DNA from: Acidimicrobiia bacterium
GTDB taxonomy: Bacteria > Actinomycetota > Acidimicrobiia > Spongiisociales > UBA5794
DNA length: 6,059 bases
NCBI GenBank assembly: GCA_030618675.1
Contig: JAUXCV010000104.1
Coordinates: 1-6,059 of the forward strand
Direction of reading: 5' to 3'
This document shows, in pieces, positions 1 to 6,059 of this stretch (position 1 is the stretch's first letter; each line of letters opens with the position of its first letter). Made by a program: the position numbers and the translations under genes. The notes under the pieces are model-generated. The model had not been told where the DNA came from. It saw only the letters and a list, made by a program, of their open reading frames with translations, and did no database searches.

Positions 1-1989
1 GAGGCCGTCGCTGAGGTGCACGTCGCCCGCACGTTCGATCTCGACGCTGGAGATACGTTTACGGTCGTCATCGGTCCGGGGCAGGAGTTCACCATCGTCG
101 GCACCGCCGCCTCGGCCGAGTACATCTGGCCGGCGGCGAGCACCCAGGAGATCTTCCCCGACCCGCAACATTTCGGTGTGTTCTTCGTCGACGAGGATCT
201 GGTCTCTCAACTGCCTTCGTCGGTCTCGGTGCGCGAGACCCTCGTGCTGTACGACGACGATGCCAACACCGAAGATGTCGACGCAGCGGTCCACGACGCC
301 GCCACGAACGCCGGGGCCACAGGGATCCTCACCCAGGCCGATCATCCCTCGCAATCCACGCTGGAACTCGACGTGGAGGGGTTCGGCGAGATGGCGATCG
401 CGTTCCCCATCCTCTTCCTCACCGCGGCGGGGATGGCCGTCTATGTCCTGCTCACCCGGATCGTGTTCGCACAGCGCTCCATCATCGGCACGCTGCGCGC
501 CTCGGGAATGAGCGCACGGGAACTCCGCCGGCACTATCTCAGCTTCGGGCTGTGGGTCGGAACGGTCGGCGCCATCGTCGGAGTGCTCCTCGGAGCGGTA
601 TCGGGTGCCCTCATGACCCAGATGTACACCGGGTTCCTCGACATCCCCGACACCGTCATCGTGATCAGACCGTCGACGATCATCGTCGGTCTCCTCTTCG
701 GCGTGGTGGTCGGGGCGCTGTCGGCCCTGGTGCCGGCGCGTGCCGCATACAAGATCGAACCCGCCGAGGCGATGCGAGGAGCCGCACCGCTGATGTCGGG
801 GGGCAAGAGCCTCCTCGAGCGGGCCATTCCGCCACTGTCGAAGCTACCGGTGCGAACGCGGATGACGCTTCGAGGCATGGGCCGATCGAAACGGCGGAGT
901 CTTGCGACGGTACTCGGTGTCGTGCTTGCGCTCGTGCTGGTGCTTGCCTCCGGTGGGATGATCGACTCGATCGTCAACATGGTCGAGAAGCAGTTCGAAG
1001 TGGTGTTTGTCCAGGATGCGTCCGTGATCGCATCCGAGCCCCTGAGCACGGAACTACTCACCGAGGTCGACGCAAATCCCGGCGTGACTCAAGCGGAGTT
1101 TGCCGCCAACTTCAGCGCATCGGTCACCGCCAACGGCGAGACGCTTGCGACAACACTTCAGGGATTCGAGGCAGGAACGAAGATGCACGGCTGGACGAAC
1201 CCATCCGGTGACCTCCCCTCGAGCGGGATGCTGGCCGGCGGTGGAATCGTCGACAAGTTGGGAGTATCGGTGGGCGACCGACTCACGATCGACCTGCCGA
1301 CCCACGACGTTTCGATCGAACTCGAGATCATCGAACTGGTCGACGAACCCATGGGAATCCCTCTCTACGCGCAGAACGACGTGATCACCGAGGCGCTTCG
1401 CGAGGCCGGTATCGACGACCCGGAGGGCCTCATGGCGGCGCCAACCGTCACCACGGTGATGACGCTGTTCGACCCGTCGATCGACCGGATGGCCACGATC
1501 GAGAGCCTCGGGGATGTCGACGGCGTGCTTGCCGTCCAGGACGCCAGATCGCTCTACAACACGGTGCAGCAGTTCCTCGGCCTCTTCTACGCGTTCACCG
1601 GGATCATGCTTCTCTTCGGTGGCGTGATGGCGTTTTCACTCATGTTCAACACGATCTCCGTGAACATCGCGGAACGGTCAACGGAGTTCGCGACGCTCAA
1701 GGCGAGCGGGATGTCGGATCGGACAATCGGATGGATGATCGTCGGCGAGAACCTGTTCCTGACCCTGCTCGGCATCGTGCCCGGCGTGATCCTTGGAGTT
1801 TGGATGGCGAGCGTCTTCATGGGCCTGTTCAGCAACGACTCGTTCAACATGTCACTGATGATGAATCCTTTGACGGTGGTTGTCGCGGCGGCCTCCATGA
1901 TCGCCGTGGCGCTGCTATCGCTGATCCCAGGCGTCCGTTCGGTCAAACGGCTGGACATCGGAGCGGTCGTCCGGGAGCGGGCGGCCTAA
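1..1989 (+). CDS. FtsX/MacB-like ABC transporter permease, 5'-truncated by window edge
   Basis: Membrane subunit of an ABC transporter of the FtsX/MacB/LolC-like class, which uses a partner ATPase for export or envelope work; the substrate is unknown. The frame is open from base 1, so the GTG at 16 is not a credible start. The first transmembrane helix and part of the first extracytoplasmic domain must lie upstream. Counting from that GTG as residue 1: extracytoplasmic domain to about 125; helices near 129-150, 179-200 and 220-242 (first FtsX domain); helix 295-316; a second extracytoplasmic domain about 317-515; helices near 520-547, 574-601 and 615-640 (second FtsX domain). The cytoplasmic motif RASGMSARELRR (about 161-172) recurs as LKASGMSDRTIG (about 561-572), as expected for duplicated FtsX modules. 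The stop is TAA at 1987. Its ATPase is probably encoded upstream, outside the window. The last 75 bases overlap the convergent MFS gene. Confidence 0.93.
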   Translation, partial: EAVAEVHVARTFDLDAGDTFTVVIGPGQEFTIVGTAASAEYIWPAASTQEIFPDPQHFGVFFVDEDLVSQLPSSVSVRETLVLYDDDANTEDVDAAVHDAATNAGATGILTQADHPSQSTLELDVEGFGEMAIAFPILFLTAAGMAVYVLLTRIVFAQRSIIGTLRASGMSARELRRHYLSFGLWVGTVGAIVGVLLGAVSGALMTQMYTGFLDIPDTVIVIRPSTIIVGLLFGVVVGALSALVPARAAYKIEPAEAMRGAAPLMSGGKSLLERAIPPLSKLPVRTRMTLRGMGRSKRRSLATVLGVVLALVLVLASGGMIDSIVNMVEKQFEVVFVQDASVIASEPLSTELLTEVDANPGVTQAEFAANFSASVTANGETLATTLQGFEAGTKMHGWTNPSGDLPSSGMLAGGGIVDKLGVSVGDRLTIDLPTHDVSIELEIIELVDEPMGIPLYAQNDVITEALREAGIDDPEGLMAAPTVTTVMTLFDPSIDRMATIESLGDVDGVLAVQDARSLYNTVQQFLGLFYAFTGIMLLFGGVMAFSLMFNTISVNIAERSTEFATLKASGMSDRTIGWMIVGENLFLTLLGIVPGVILGVWMASVFMGLFSNDSFNMSLMMNPLTVVVAAASMIAVALLSLIPGVRSVKRLDIGAVVRERAA

Positions 1990-3279
1990 CGATCCACCGG
2001 ATGCCGGTTCGGCACGAGCAAGCGCTGATTCCTCGCTGCTCTCCTTGACTCTGATCCTGTCGATGGCGAAGTAGAGGAGGCTGGCAGCAACCAGGGCCCC
2101 TGCGGCGATCCACAGCGCCCCGGGGATGCCGGACCGCTCGGCAACCTGAGCCAAACCGAGGCCGGTGATCAAGACGCCGACCTGAAAACTGAGCGACCAG
2201 CCGGACAGCATCGTCGCCCGTTCGGAAGAGCTCACGCCCGCATGGAGGATCTGCTGAGAGAAGGGATGAGCGAAGCCGGCGACGGCGTAGAGGCCGATGA
2301 AGAACATGGCCCCCAACAGCACCGTGGTTGACAGTGACAGGCCGACAACCGCTGCGGCGGTGATGAGAAGGGACACGGCACCAACTTGACCGGGGTGGAT
2401 ACGGCCCCCTTCAGGAACCCGGCTCGCCACACCGGCACCCGCCGCCGAGGCGAGAGCCAAGCCAACGGCGAGCACACCGAAGAGCCTGGTCGCAGATGCC
2501 GTATTGTCGACCATCTCCCGGAACAGCGGTTGATAGAAGAGTTCGACGGCTGCGAACGCCAGTCCCATGAGTACTCCGGCGCCGAGCAGCAGCCGAATCG
2601 GCCCCGGACGTCGGGAGATGTCGAGGGCGCGCTTCATCACAACCGGCACCTCAGCTACCGCAGCCCGAACACTGCCCCCTACCGGGCGCCGTTCATTGAT
2701 GAGGACCGCTATCGCTATGGCGTTCAAGATGGCGACCACCGCGGCGATCAAAGAGGGCAATCGAACGGTCGAGAACACGGCCACATCTGAGGCGATACCG
2801 GGAATGAAGGTGATGGCAGTGACCGAAAGTGAGCCGAGCGCAAGGCCGAGGCCTCCCGTCACTTCGCCACCGGCAAGCCCGGACCGTATGGGCGCATCCG
2901 CCTCGATCTCGTGGATCGTGTCGACGTACCACGCTTCGAGGGGACCGCTCGACAGGGCTCGACCCACGCCACCGACCACGGCGGCAACAACGAACAGAAT
3001 GTAGCTGTCGCTTGCGAACCAGATGAATGCCATCCCCGCCTGGAGAACCGCAGCCGCGACCAATACTGGCCGGCGACCGAAGGAGTCGGCGACACCACCC
3101 GTCGGCAACTCCAGCAGCACCGTCGTGAGTCCGTACGCGGTGAAGACCAGGCCGATCTCTGCAAGCCCGAGTCCGCGCTCTACCTGCGTGAGCACCAGGA
3201 CCGGAAGCAGGAACCCGACCGGCAGCCAGAGAGTGAGTGTCAGGAACCAGAAGATCCTCGTCGCAGTGCGTTGAGTCAC
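1915..3279 (-). CDS. MFS transporter, probable drug/metabolite efflux protein
   Basis: A 454-residue major facilitator superfamily permease, probably a proton-driven exporter; the substrate cannot be assigned. About 12 hydrophobic helices are visible, for example near 10-31, 39-60, 71-89, 93-112, 228-249, 266-286, 300-320 and 385-406. MFS motif A, GGVADSFGRRPVL (61-73), lies between helices 2 and 3 as expected, followed by GVGRALSSGPLEAWYVD (104-120). Residues about 193-227 form the central cytoplasmic loop. The start is GTG at 3279, within GTGA shared with the TGA stop of the upstream regulator gene. No good Shine-Dalgarno precedes it, so translational coupling is likely. From about residue 411 a charged, low-complexity tail follows, and residues 431-454 are antisense to the permease gene. 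This tail is not typical of the family and may be non-functional readthrough. Function is inferred from the fold and the regulator-exporter pairing. Confidence 0.93.
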   Translation of the reverse strand: MTQRTATRIFWFLTLTLWLPVGFLLPVLVLTQVERGLGLAEIGLVFTAYGLTTVLLELPTGGVADSFGRRPVLVAAAVLQAGMAFIWFASDSYILFVVAAVVGGVGRALSSGPLEAWYVDTIHEIEADAPIRSGLAGGEVTGGLGLALGSLSVTAITFIPGIASDVAVFSTVRLPSLIAAVVAILNAIAIAVLINERRPVGGSVRAAVAEVPVVMKRALDISRRPGPIRLLLGAGVLMGLAFAAVELFYQPLFREMVDNTASATRLFGVLAVGLALASAAGAGVASRVPEGGRIHPGQVGAVSLLITAAAVVGLSLSTTVLLGAMFFIGLYAVAGFAHPFSQQILHAGVSSSERATMLSGWSLSFQVGVLITGLGLAQVAERSGIPGALWIAAGALVAASLLYFAIDRIRVKESSEESALARAEPASGGSLGRPLPDDRSDVQPFDRTDAWDQR

Positions 3280-3896
3280 GATTCGTTCGCTTTCGCGACG
3301 TCCACCATGGCTGATCCCGGGTCGGCTACAGGGAAGGCGAGCAGATGGACGCGAACGGCCTCTGCATCATCCGGAACTTCGTCTCCAGGACGCTTGGCCA
3401 GGCTGCCGATCAGCAGGCGCACGGAATCGACCAGCTCGACCAACTCACTCTGATTGACGTAGAGCAAGAAGTCATCCCCTGCCGCTGCGTCGGTCCAGGC
3501 GTCTCCCCAGTCATCCTGACTCTCGATCCATCTAGCGACCTCTCCTTCCCGAAGGCTCGAGGACAGCCGCATGACCTCGTCGAACAGAACAAGAGCATCA
3601 TCGTCACCTCGCATCCGCGAGCGATCGAACGTGGTGTAGTCGTGGCGAGCTTCCCAGTACCGCTGGCGCCCCGTGCCGAGGCCACGAGCGTCGGCGACGA
3701 ATCCGTGGCGCTCGAGTTGTCGTAGGTGGTAGCTCGTAGCACCGCTGGTGGTTTCCAATCTCCGGGCAAGCTCACTCGCCGTTGCGGGGCCGTCCGCACG
3801 TAGCAAGCCCAGCATCGCAACACGCAGGGGGTGCCCCAGGGCCTTCAAGCTGCGCGGAGTCAGTTCAATCGTGGTCGGGGTCGAATCGGTTGGCAT
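3276..3896 (-). CDS. ArsR-like winged helix-turn-helix transcriptional regulator
   Basis: A 206-residue DNA-binding regulator, most likely the repressor of its own gene and of the MFS gene directly downstream. Residues about 13-83 form an ArsR-type winged helix. SLKALGHPLRVAMLGLLR (16-33) is the classic first helix. TASELARRLETTSGATSYHLRQLERHGFV (39-67) carries the helix-turn-helix with recognition helix SGATSYHLRQL. The wing is RGLGTGRQRYWEA (71-83). The C-terminal part (about 100-195) has no cysteine or histidine cluster, so classical ArsR metal sensing is not supported; it may bind a small ligand or dimerise. I chose the ATG at 3896 because an in-frame TTG at 3932 would place the promoter and operator inside the coding region. 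No ribosome site sits at normal spacing, and a promoter fits leaderless transcription from this ATG. The TGA stop overlaps the MFS GTG start by 4 bases. Confidence 0.9.
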   Translation of the reverse strand: MPTDSTPTTIELTPRSLKALGHPLRVAMLGLLRADGPATASELARRLETTSGATSYHLRQLERHGFVADARGLGTGRQRYWEARHDYTTFDRSRMRGDDDALVLFDEVMRLSSSLREGEVARWIESQDDWGDAWTDAAAGDDFLLYVNQSELVELVDSVRLLIGSLAKRPGDEVPDDAEAVRVHLLAFPVADPGSAMVDVAKANES

Positions 3897-3897
3897 G

Positions 3898-3919
3898 TAT
3901 GCAAAGATACCTTTGCATA
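3898..3919. promoter_or_regulatory. Palindromic operator for the ArsR-like regulator
   Basis: A perfect inverted repeat with arms TATGCAAAG (3898-3906) and CTTTGCATA (3911-3919) around the spacer ATAC. It covers the -10 box of the operon promoter and ends one base before the ATG, so a bound dimer should block RNA polymerase. A third half-site, CTTTGCA on the plus strand (3925-3931), repeats the right arm 14 bases further out and overlaps the -35 box. ArsR-family proteins typically bind such imperfect or perfect repeats over their own promoters. The assignment to this regulator is inferred from position. Confidence 0.75.
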
Positions 3920-3932
3920 GAAGTCTTTGCAA
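3904..3932 (-). promoter_or_regulatory. Promoter of the ArsR-like/MFS operon, probably leaderless
   Basis: On the minus strand TTGCAA (3932-3927) and TATCTT (3909-3904) stand 17 bases apart, each matching the sigma70-type consensus at 4 of 6 positions. Seven bases (3903-3897) separate the -10 box from the ATG, so the predicted transcription start falls on the A of the start codon. The AAGG at 3916-3913 is 16 bases before the ATG, too far for a normal ribosome site. Inferred from spacing; no start-site data. Confidence 0.6.
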
Positions 3933-3996
3933 TGCTGTTCGTGGCGAACCACACGGTCGCCCAGATTGACCTGGCCGGCGTCGGCCGAAGCGTCGG

Positions 3997-5187
3997 CTAC
4001 TCGCCGGGCTTCAAGAGTGCGCTCGTCCACGCGCCGTCGTTGGCGCTCGACGCGATCGCTGCCTCGACCAACGCGACCCCGAGAACCCCATCGATGGCTT
4101 GCGGAAAGTGGGAAGCCAGGGGATCAACCGCGACACCGGCGCGCCTTGCAGCGATGGCCTCCGCGGCATCGGAGTAGATGTTGGCGAATCCTTCGTGGAA
4201 GCCCTCGGGGTGTCCGGCCACGATGCGAGTCGATCGTGCTGAGAGCGGGAGCGTCCCCGGTCCATTCTGCGTTCGGATTTGCGCAGGGCCGCAGAGCGGC
4301 TTGAAGATCAGCCTGGTCGGGTCCTCCTGCATCCACTCGAGACTCCCCTTCGTGCCCGAGACCCTGATGCGCAGATCGTTCTCCACACCTGCCGCTGCCT
4401 GGGTCACCCAGAAGCTGCCTCTGGCCCCGTTGTCGAATCGCAGCATCGCCCCGGCATAGTCGTCGACGAGTCGGTTCGGCACGATATGCCCGATGTCGGC
4501 GGCCACCTCCGAGACTTCGAGTCCGGTGACGAAGCGAACGAGATTGTGGGCGTGTGTGCCGATGTCGCCCATCACCAACGACGGACCTCCCTTGACGGGG
4601 TCGTATCGCCACGGCACTTCCCCGTCGGGGTCGGGATCGTTCTCGTCTGCCTTGCCGCCCTGAACGTACTCCACCTGAACGAGTCGGATCTCGCCGAGCT
4701 GCCCATCCTCAACCATGGCCCTGGCCTGACGCACCATGGGGTAGCCCGTGTAGTTGTGCGTCAAGGCGAGAACCAGACCGGTCACCTCTACTCGAGCCAG
4801 CACCTCCAATGCCTCGCCGAGGGTGTTGGTGAGGGGCTTGTCGATGATCACGTCGAACCCACGATCCAGCGCACCTATCGCGTATGCGTGGTGACTGTCG
4901 TTCGGTGTCATGATCGCCACAACATCGGCACCGTCGGTCCGTTGCGCCTCAGTGTCGAGCAGTTCGAACGCACCTCCGTAGGCCCTATCGGCATCGATCC
5001 CGATCGCTCGAGCCGCCGCGATGGAGCGACCCGGATCAGAGGACAGGACGCCTGCGACAAGCTCATACCGATCGTCGATGCGGGCCGCCGTGCGGTGCAT
5101 CGATCCGATGAAGCTTCCCGGTCCGCCGCCGATCACGGCGAGGCGCAGCCGTCTTCCCAGCATCTCGATGACGGGGTTGGTATCCAT
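3997..5187 (-). CDS. Gfo/Idh/MocA-family NAD(P)-dependent oxidoreductase
   Basis: A 396-residue cytoplasmic dehydrogenase of the glucose-fructose oxidoreductase / inositol dehydrogenase family, which oxidises or epimerises sugars, cyclitols or related compounds with NAD(P). N-terminal Rossmann domain: LAVIGGGPGSFIGSMHRTA (16-34) carries the glycine-rich nucleotide loop. TPNDSHHAYAIGAL (94-107) and DKPLTNT (116-122) follow, the latter being the DKP variant of the family's EKP motif with the probable catalytic lysine K117. C-terminal alpha/beta domain: THNYTGYP (143-150), WRYDP (193-197), GDIGTHAHN (207-215) with candidate catalytic H212, and GHPEGFHEGFANIY (325-338). The length is normal for the family. 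The ATG at 5187 is favoured over farther upstream starts because AGGAG lies 7 bases before it, the glycine loop then begins near residue 19, and longer versions would run antisense through tetR. The substrate is unknown. The stop is TAG at 3999-3997. Confidence 0.93.
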   Translation of the reverse strand: MDTNPVIEMLGRRLRLAVIGGGPGSFIGSMHRTAARIDDRYELVAGVLSSDPGRSIAAARAIGIDADRAYGGAFELLDTEAQRTDGADVVAIMTPNDSHHAYAIGALDRGFDVIIDKPLTNTLGEALEVLARVEVTGLVLALTHNYTGYPMVRQARAMVEDGQLGEIRLVQVEYVQGGKADENDPDPDGEVPWRYDPVKGGPSLVMGDIGTHAHNLVRFVTGLEVSEVAADIGHIVPNRLVDDYAGAMLRFDNGARGSFWVTQAAAGVENDLRIRVSGTKGSLEWMQEDPTRLIFKPLCGPAQIRTQNGPGTLPLSARSTRIVAGHPEGFHEGFANIYSDAAEAIAARRAGVAVDPLASHFPQAIDGVLGVALVEAAIASSANDGAWTSALLKPGE

Positions 5188-5190
5188 GTG

Positions 5191-5199
5191 TCCTCTCCT
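5191..5199 (-). promoter_or_regulatory. Ribosome binding site of the oxidoreductase gene
   Basis: The minus strand reads AGGAGAGGA here; AGGAG (5199-5195) ends 7 bases before the ATG at 5187. It decides the start codon and contrasts with the two regulator genes, which have no such site. Confidence 0.8.
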
Positions 5200-5242
5200 G
5201 GTGGTCGGCCCGGCGCCTCCACAGTATGCGTCATGTTGGCCC

Positions 5243-5271
5243 TTGAAAGAGATTGAACAACCGTATAGAAT
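5243..5271 (+). promoter_or_regulatory. Promoter of the tetR-ABC operon, probably leaderless
   Basis: TTGAAA (5243-5248) and TAGAAT (5266-5271) each match the sigma70-type consensus at 5 of 6 positions and are separated by exactly 17 bases. Seven bases (5272-5278) then lead to the ATG at 5279, placing the predicted transcription start on its A. The alternative -10 TATAGA (5264-5269) would give a poorer 15-base spacer. The sequence TGAACA occurs at 5254-5259 and 5274-5279, on either side of the -10 box. This is the strongest promoter I see in the window. Confidence 0.65.
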
Positions 5272-5291
5272 GCTGAACATGCGTTCGGTAT
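5270..5291. promoter_or_regulatory. Candidate TetR operator at the start of tetR
   Basis: An imperfect inverted repeat centred on 5280/5281, with core arms GAAC (5275-5278) and GTTC (5283-5286) around ATGC. By hand, 7 of 11 symmetric positions pair (the core plus 5273/5288, 5271/5290 and 5270/5291). It would span the transcription start and start codon, a plausible place for autorepression. The symmetry is weak enough that chance is possible. Confidence 0.3.
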
Positions 5292-5956
5292 CTACAGCAG
5301 CGGGTGAAGGCGGACTGGCCGACGATCGGACGGCGAAGGCACGCCTTCGCGACGCGGCGATCGCCTGCTTCGCCGAGAACGGGATCGCCGGGACGACCGC
5401 CCGGAAGGTGGCGGCCACCGCCGGAGTGTCTCCGGGACTGGTGATCCACCACTTCGGTTCGATGGAGGGTCTGCGTGCCGCATGTGACGAGCACGTCGCT
5501 GCCACCATCCGGGAGTACAAGGAGAAGGCATTCTCCCGTGGCCCTTCGCTGGACGTGTTGGCAGCGCTTCGCGACTCCCCCAGCGGGCCGCTGATGGGCT
5601 ACCTCGCACAGGTCCTGGCCGGCGACTCGCCGGCAGTTGCGAAACTCGTCGATGACCTCGTCGATGACGCCGAGGGCTACATCCAACAGGGTGTCGAATC
5701 GGGGATGCTGCGACCATCAGAGGACCCGAGGGGCCGGGCGGTCGTGCTCACCCTGTGGAGCCTGGGGGCACTCGTGCTCCACGAACACCTGCAGCGACTC
5801 CTTGGGGTCGACCTGACCGACCCGGAGATCCTCACGGATCCGGCCACTACCGCGTACATCGGCCCCGTCTACGAGATCTACGGCGAGGGCATCCTCGAAG
5901 AGGCCTTCGCAACCCACGCACAGGAAACGCTCACTGAGAACAGGGGAACCGTATGA
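5279..5956 (+). CDS. TetR/AcrR-family transcriptional regulator
   Basis: A 225-residue TetR-type repressor, probably dimeric, that likely controls itself and the ABC transporter genes downstream. The N-terminal DNA-binding domain spans about residues 17-65: ARLRDAAIACFAENGIAGTT (21-40) leads into helix-turn-helix ARKVAATAGVSPGLVIHHFGSMEGL (41-65), where the usual tyrosine of the YYHF-type motif is replaced (VIHHF). The rest (about 66-225) is the helical ligand-binding and dimerisation domain; no ligand can be inferred. I chose the ATG at 5279 over the in-frame ATG at 5270 because the latter overlaps the -10 box TAGAAT, while the former sits 7 bases after it. No Shine-Dalgarno precedes either. 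The TGA stop (5954-5956) overlaps the ATG of the ATPase gene as ATGA, so the two are co-transcribed and probably translationally coupled. The gene is divergent from the oxidoreductase, with 91 bases between the start codons. Confidence 0.93.
   Translation: MRSVSTAAGEGGLADDRTAKARLRDAAIACFAENGIAGTTARKVAATAGVSPGLVIHHFGSMEGLRAACDEHVAATIREYKEKAFSRGPSLDVLAALRDSPSGPLMGYLAQVLAGDSPAVAKLVDDLVDDAEGYIQQGVESGMLRPSEDPRGRAVVLTLWSLGALVLHEHLQRLLGVDLTDPEILTDPATTAYIGPVYEIYGEGILEEAFATHAQETLTENRGTV
5942..5947 (+). promoter_or_regulatory. Ribosome binding site of the ABC ATPase gene
   Basis: AGGGGA lies inside the last codons of tetR and ends 5 bases before the ATG at 5953. It supports that start, together with the 4-base ATGA overlap. 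Confidence 0.65.
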
Positions 5957-6059
5957 CCGATCACGTTGCCATCCAAACCGAGGGACTGACCAAGCACTAC
6001 GGCGACGTGAAAGCCCTCATCGACCTCGACCTCGTCGTGGAACGAGGCGAGATCTTCGG
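5953..6059 (+). CDS. ABC transporter ATP-binding protein, 3'-truncated by window edge
   Basis: Only the first 35 codons are present. IQTEGLTKHYGDVKALIDL (7-25) followed by DLVVERGEIF (26-35) is the standard opening of an ABC ATPase. It has the first beta strand, the A-loop aromatic (Y16) that stacks on adenine, and the V-x-x-GEIF strand that leads into the Walker A loop, which would start just past the edge. The KHYGDVKAL pattern is common in ATPases of drug- or polyketide-type ABC-2 exporters, so an ABC-2 permease gene may follow (inference). The start is ATG at 5953, overlapping the tetR stop as ATGA, with AGGGGA upstream. Walker B, signature and switch motifs cannot be checked here. Confidence 0.88.
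   Translation, partial: MTDHVAIQTEGLTKHYGDVKALIDLDLVVERGEIF

Noticed and set aside
534..1061. Minus-strand open frame of 175 codons inside the permease gene
   Set aside because: Shadow frame: low-complexity Ser/Thr/Arg-rich translation with no motif, opposite a clearly membrane-protein-coding frame.
1996..2008. Hairpin ACCGG-ATG-CCGGT just after the permease stop as a terminator
   Set aside because: The stem is only 5 base pairs with a 3-base loop and no T-run follows on either strand; it also lies within the MFS reading frame.
3897..3932. TTG at 3932 as start of the ArsR-like gene
   Set aside because: It would put the promoter and the perfect operator inside the coding region, add 12 residues not typical of the family, and it has no ribosome site.
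3984..3997. Hairpin GCCGA-AGCG-TCGGC at the oxidoreductase stop as a terminator
   Set aside because: Short stem with no U-run downstream on the minus strand. Similar GC-rich repeats occur by chance here, so readthrough toward the ArsR-like gene cannot be excluded.
4279..5256. Long plus-strand open frame (325 codons) opposite the oxidoreductase gene
   Set aside because: Its translation has no recognisable domain. It is the antisense shadow of a gene whose motifs are all on the minus strand, and long antisense frames are expected in GC-rich DNA.
5188..5520. N-terminal extension of the oxidoreductase frame to an upstream start at 5520
   Set aside because: The extension runs antisense through the tetR helix-turn-helix region, adds no family sequence, and bypasses the strong ribosome site before the ATG at 5187.
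1..6059. Signs of mobile elements, CRISPR arrays, tRNA/rRNA genes, toxin-antitoxin or defence genes
   Set aside because: No repeat arrays, no terminal inverted repeats, no transposase or nuclease motifs and no cloverleaf pattern were seen. All DNA is accounted for by six ordinary genes and short intergenic regions.

Overview
The window is GC-rich, densely coding bacterial DNA. The G/C-biased third codon positions, GTG starts, 4-base gene overlaps, regulators that look leaderless, and Actinobacteria-like protein families all point to an actinomycete-type bacterium (Actinomycetota). I cannot name a genus. There are six protein genes, two of them cut by the window edges. I see no RNA gene, insertion sequence, CRISPR array or phage gene, and no gene-free stretch longer than about 100 bases.

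Layout. (1) Bases 1-1989, plus strand: the C-terminal part of a large FtsX/MacB-type ABC transporter permease whose start lies left of the window. (2) Bases 1915-3896, minus strand: a compact two-gene operon. An ArsR-like winged-helix regulator comes first, followed with a GTGA overlap by a 12-helix MFS transporter. The 3' end of the MFS gene runs 75 bases antisense into the permease gene. (3) Bases 3997-5187, minus strand: a Gfo/Idh/MocA-family NAD(P)-dependent dehydrogenase with a strong Shine-Dalgarno site. (4) From 5279, plus strand: a TetR-family regulator, then with an ATGA overlap the first 35 codons of an ABC transporter ATPase that runs off the right edge. The dehydrogenase and tetR genes are divergent and share 91 bases.

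How the genes work together (inference). Two regulator-plus-exporter cassettes are visible: arsR-like/MFS and tetR/ABC. Both regulators probably control their own operon. The ArsR-like gene has a near-ideal operator, two 9-base arms separated by 4 bases, lying over its -10 box directly before the ATG. The tetR gene has a strong promoter placed so that transcription should start at the A of its ATG. Both promoters have a 17-base spacer and exactly 7 bases between the -10 box and the ATG, and neither gene has a well-placed ribosome binding site, so both messages are probably leaderless. The dehydrogenase probably oxidises a sugar or cyclitol; its substrate cannot be read from sequence.

I found no convincing undescribed multi-gene system. 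The observations worth following are regulatory: the ArsR-family operator, the paired leaderless promoters and the dehydrogenase/tetR divergent region. The convergent gene overlap is also worth a check.
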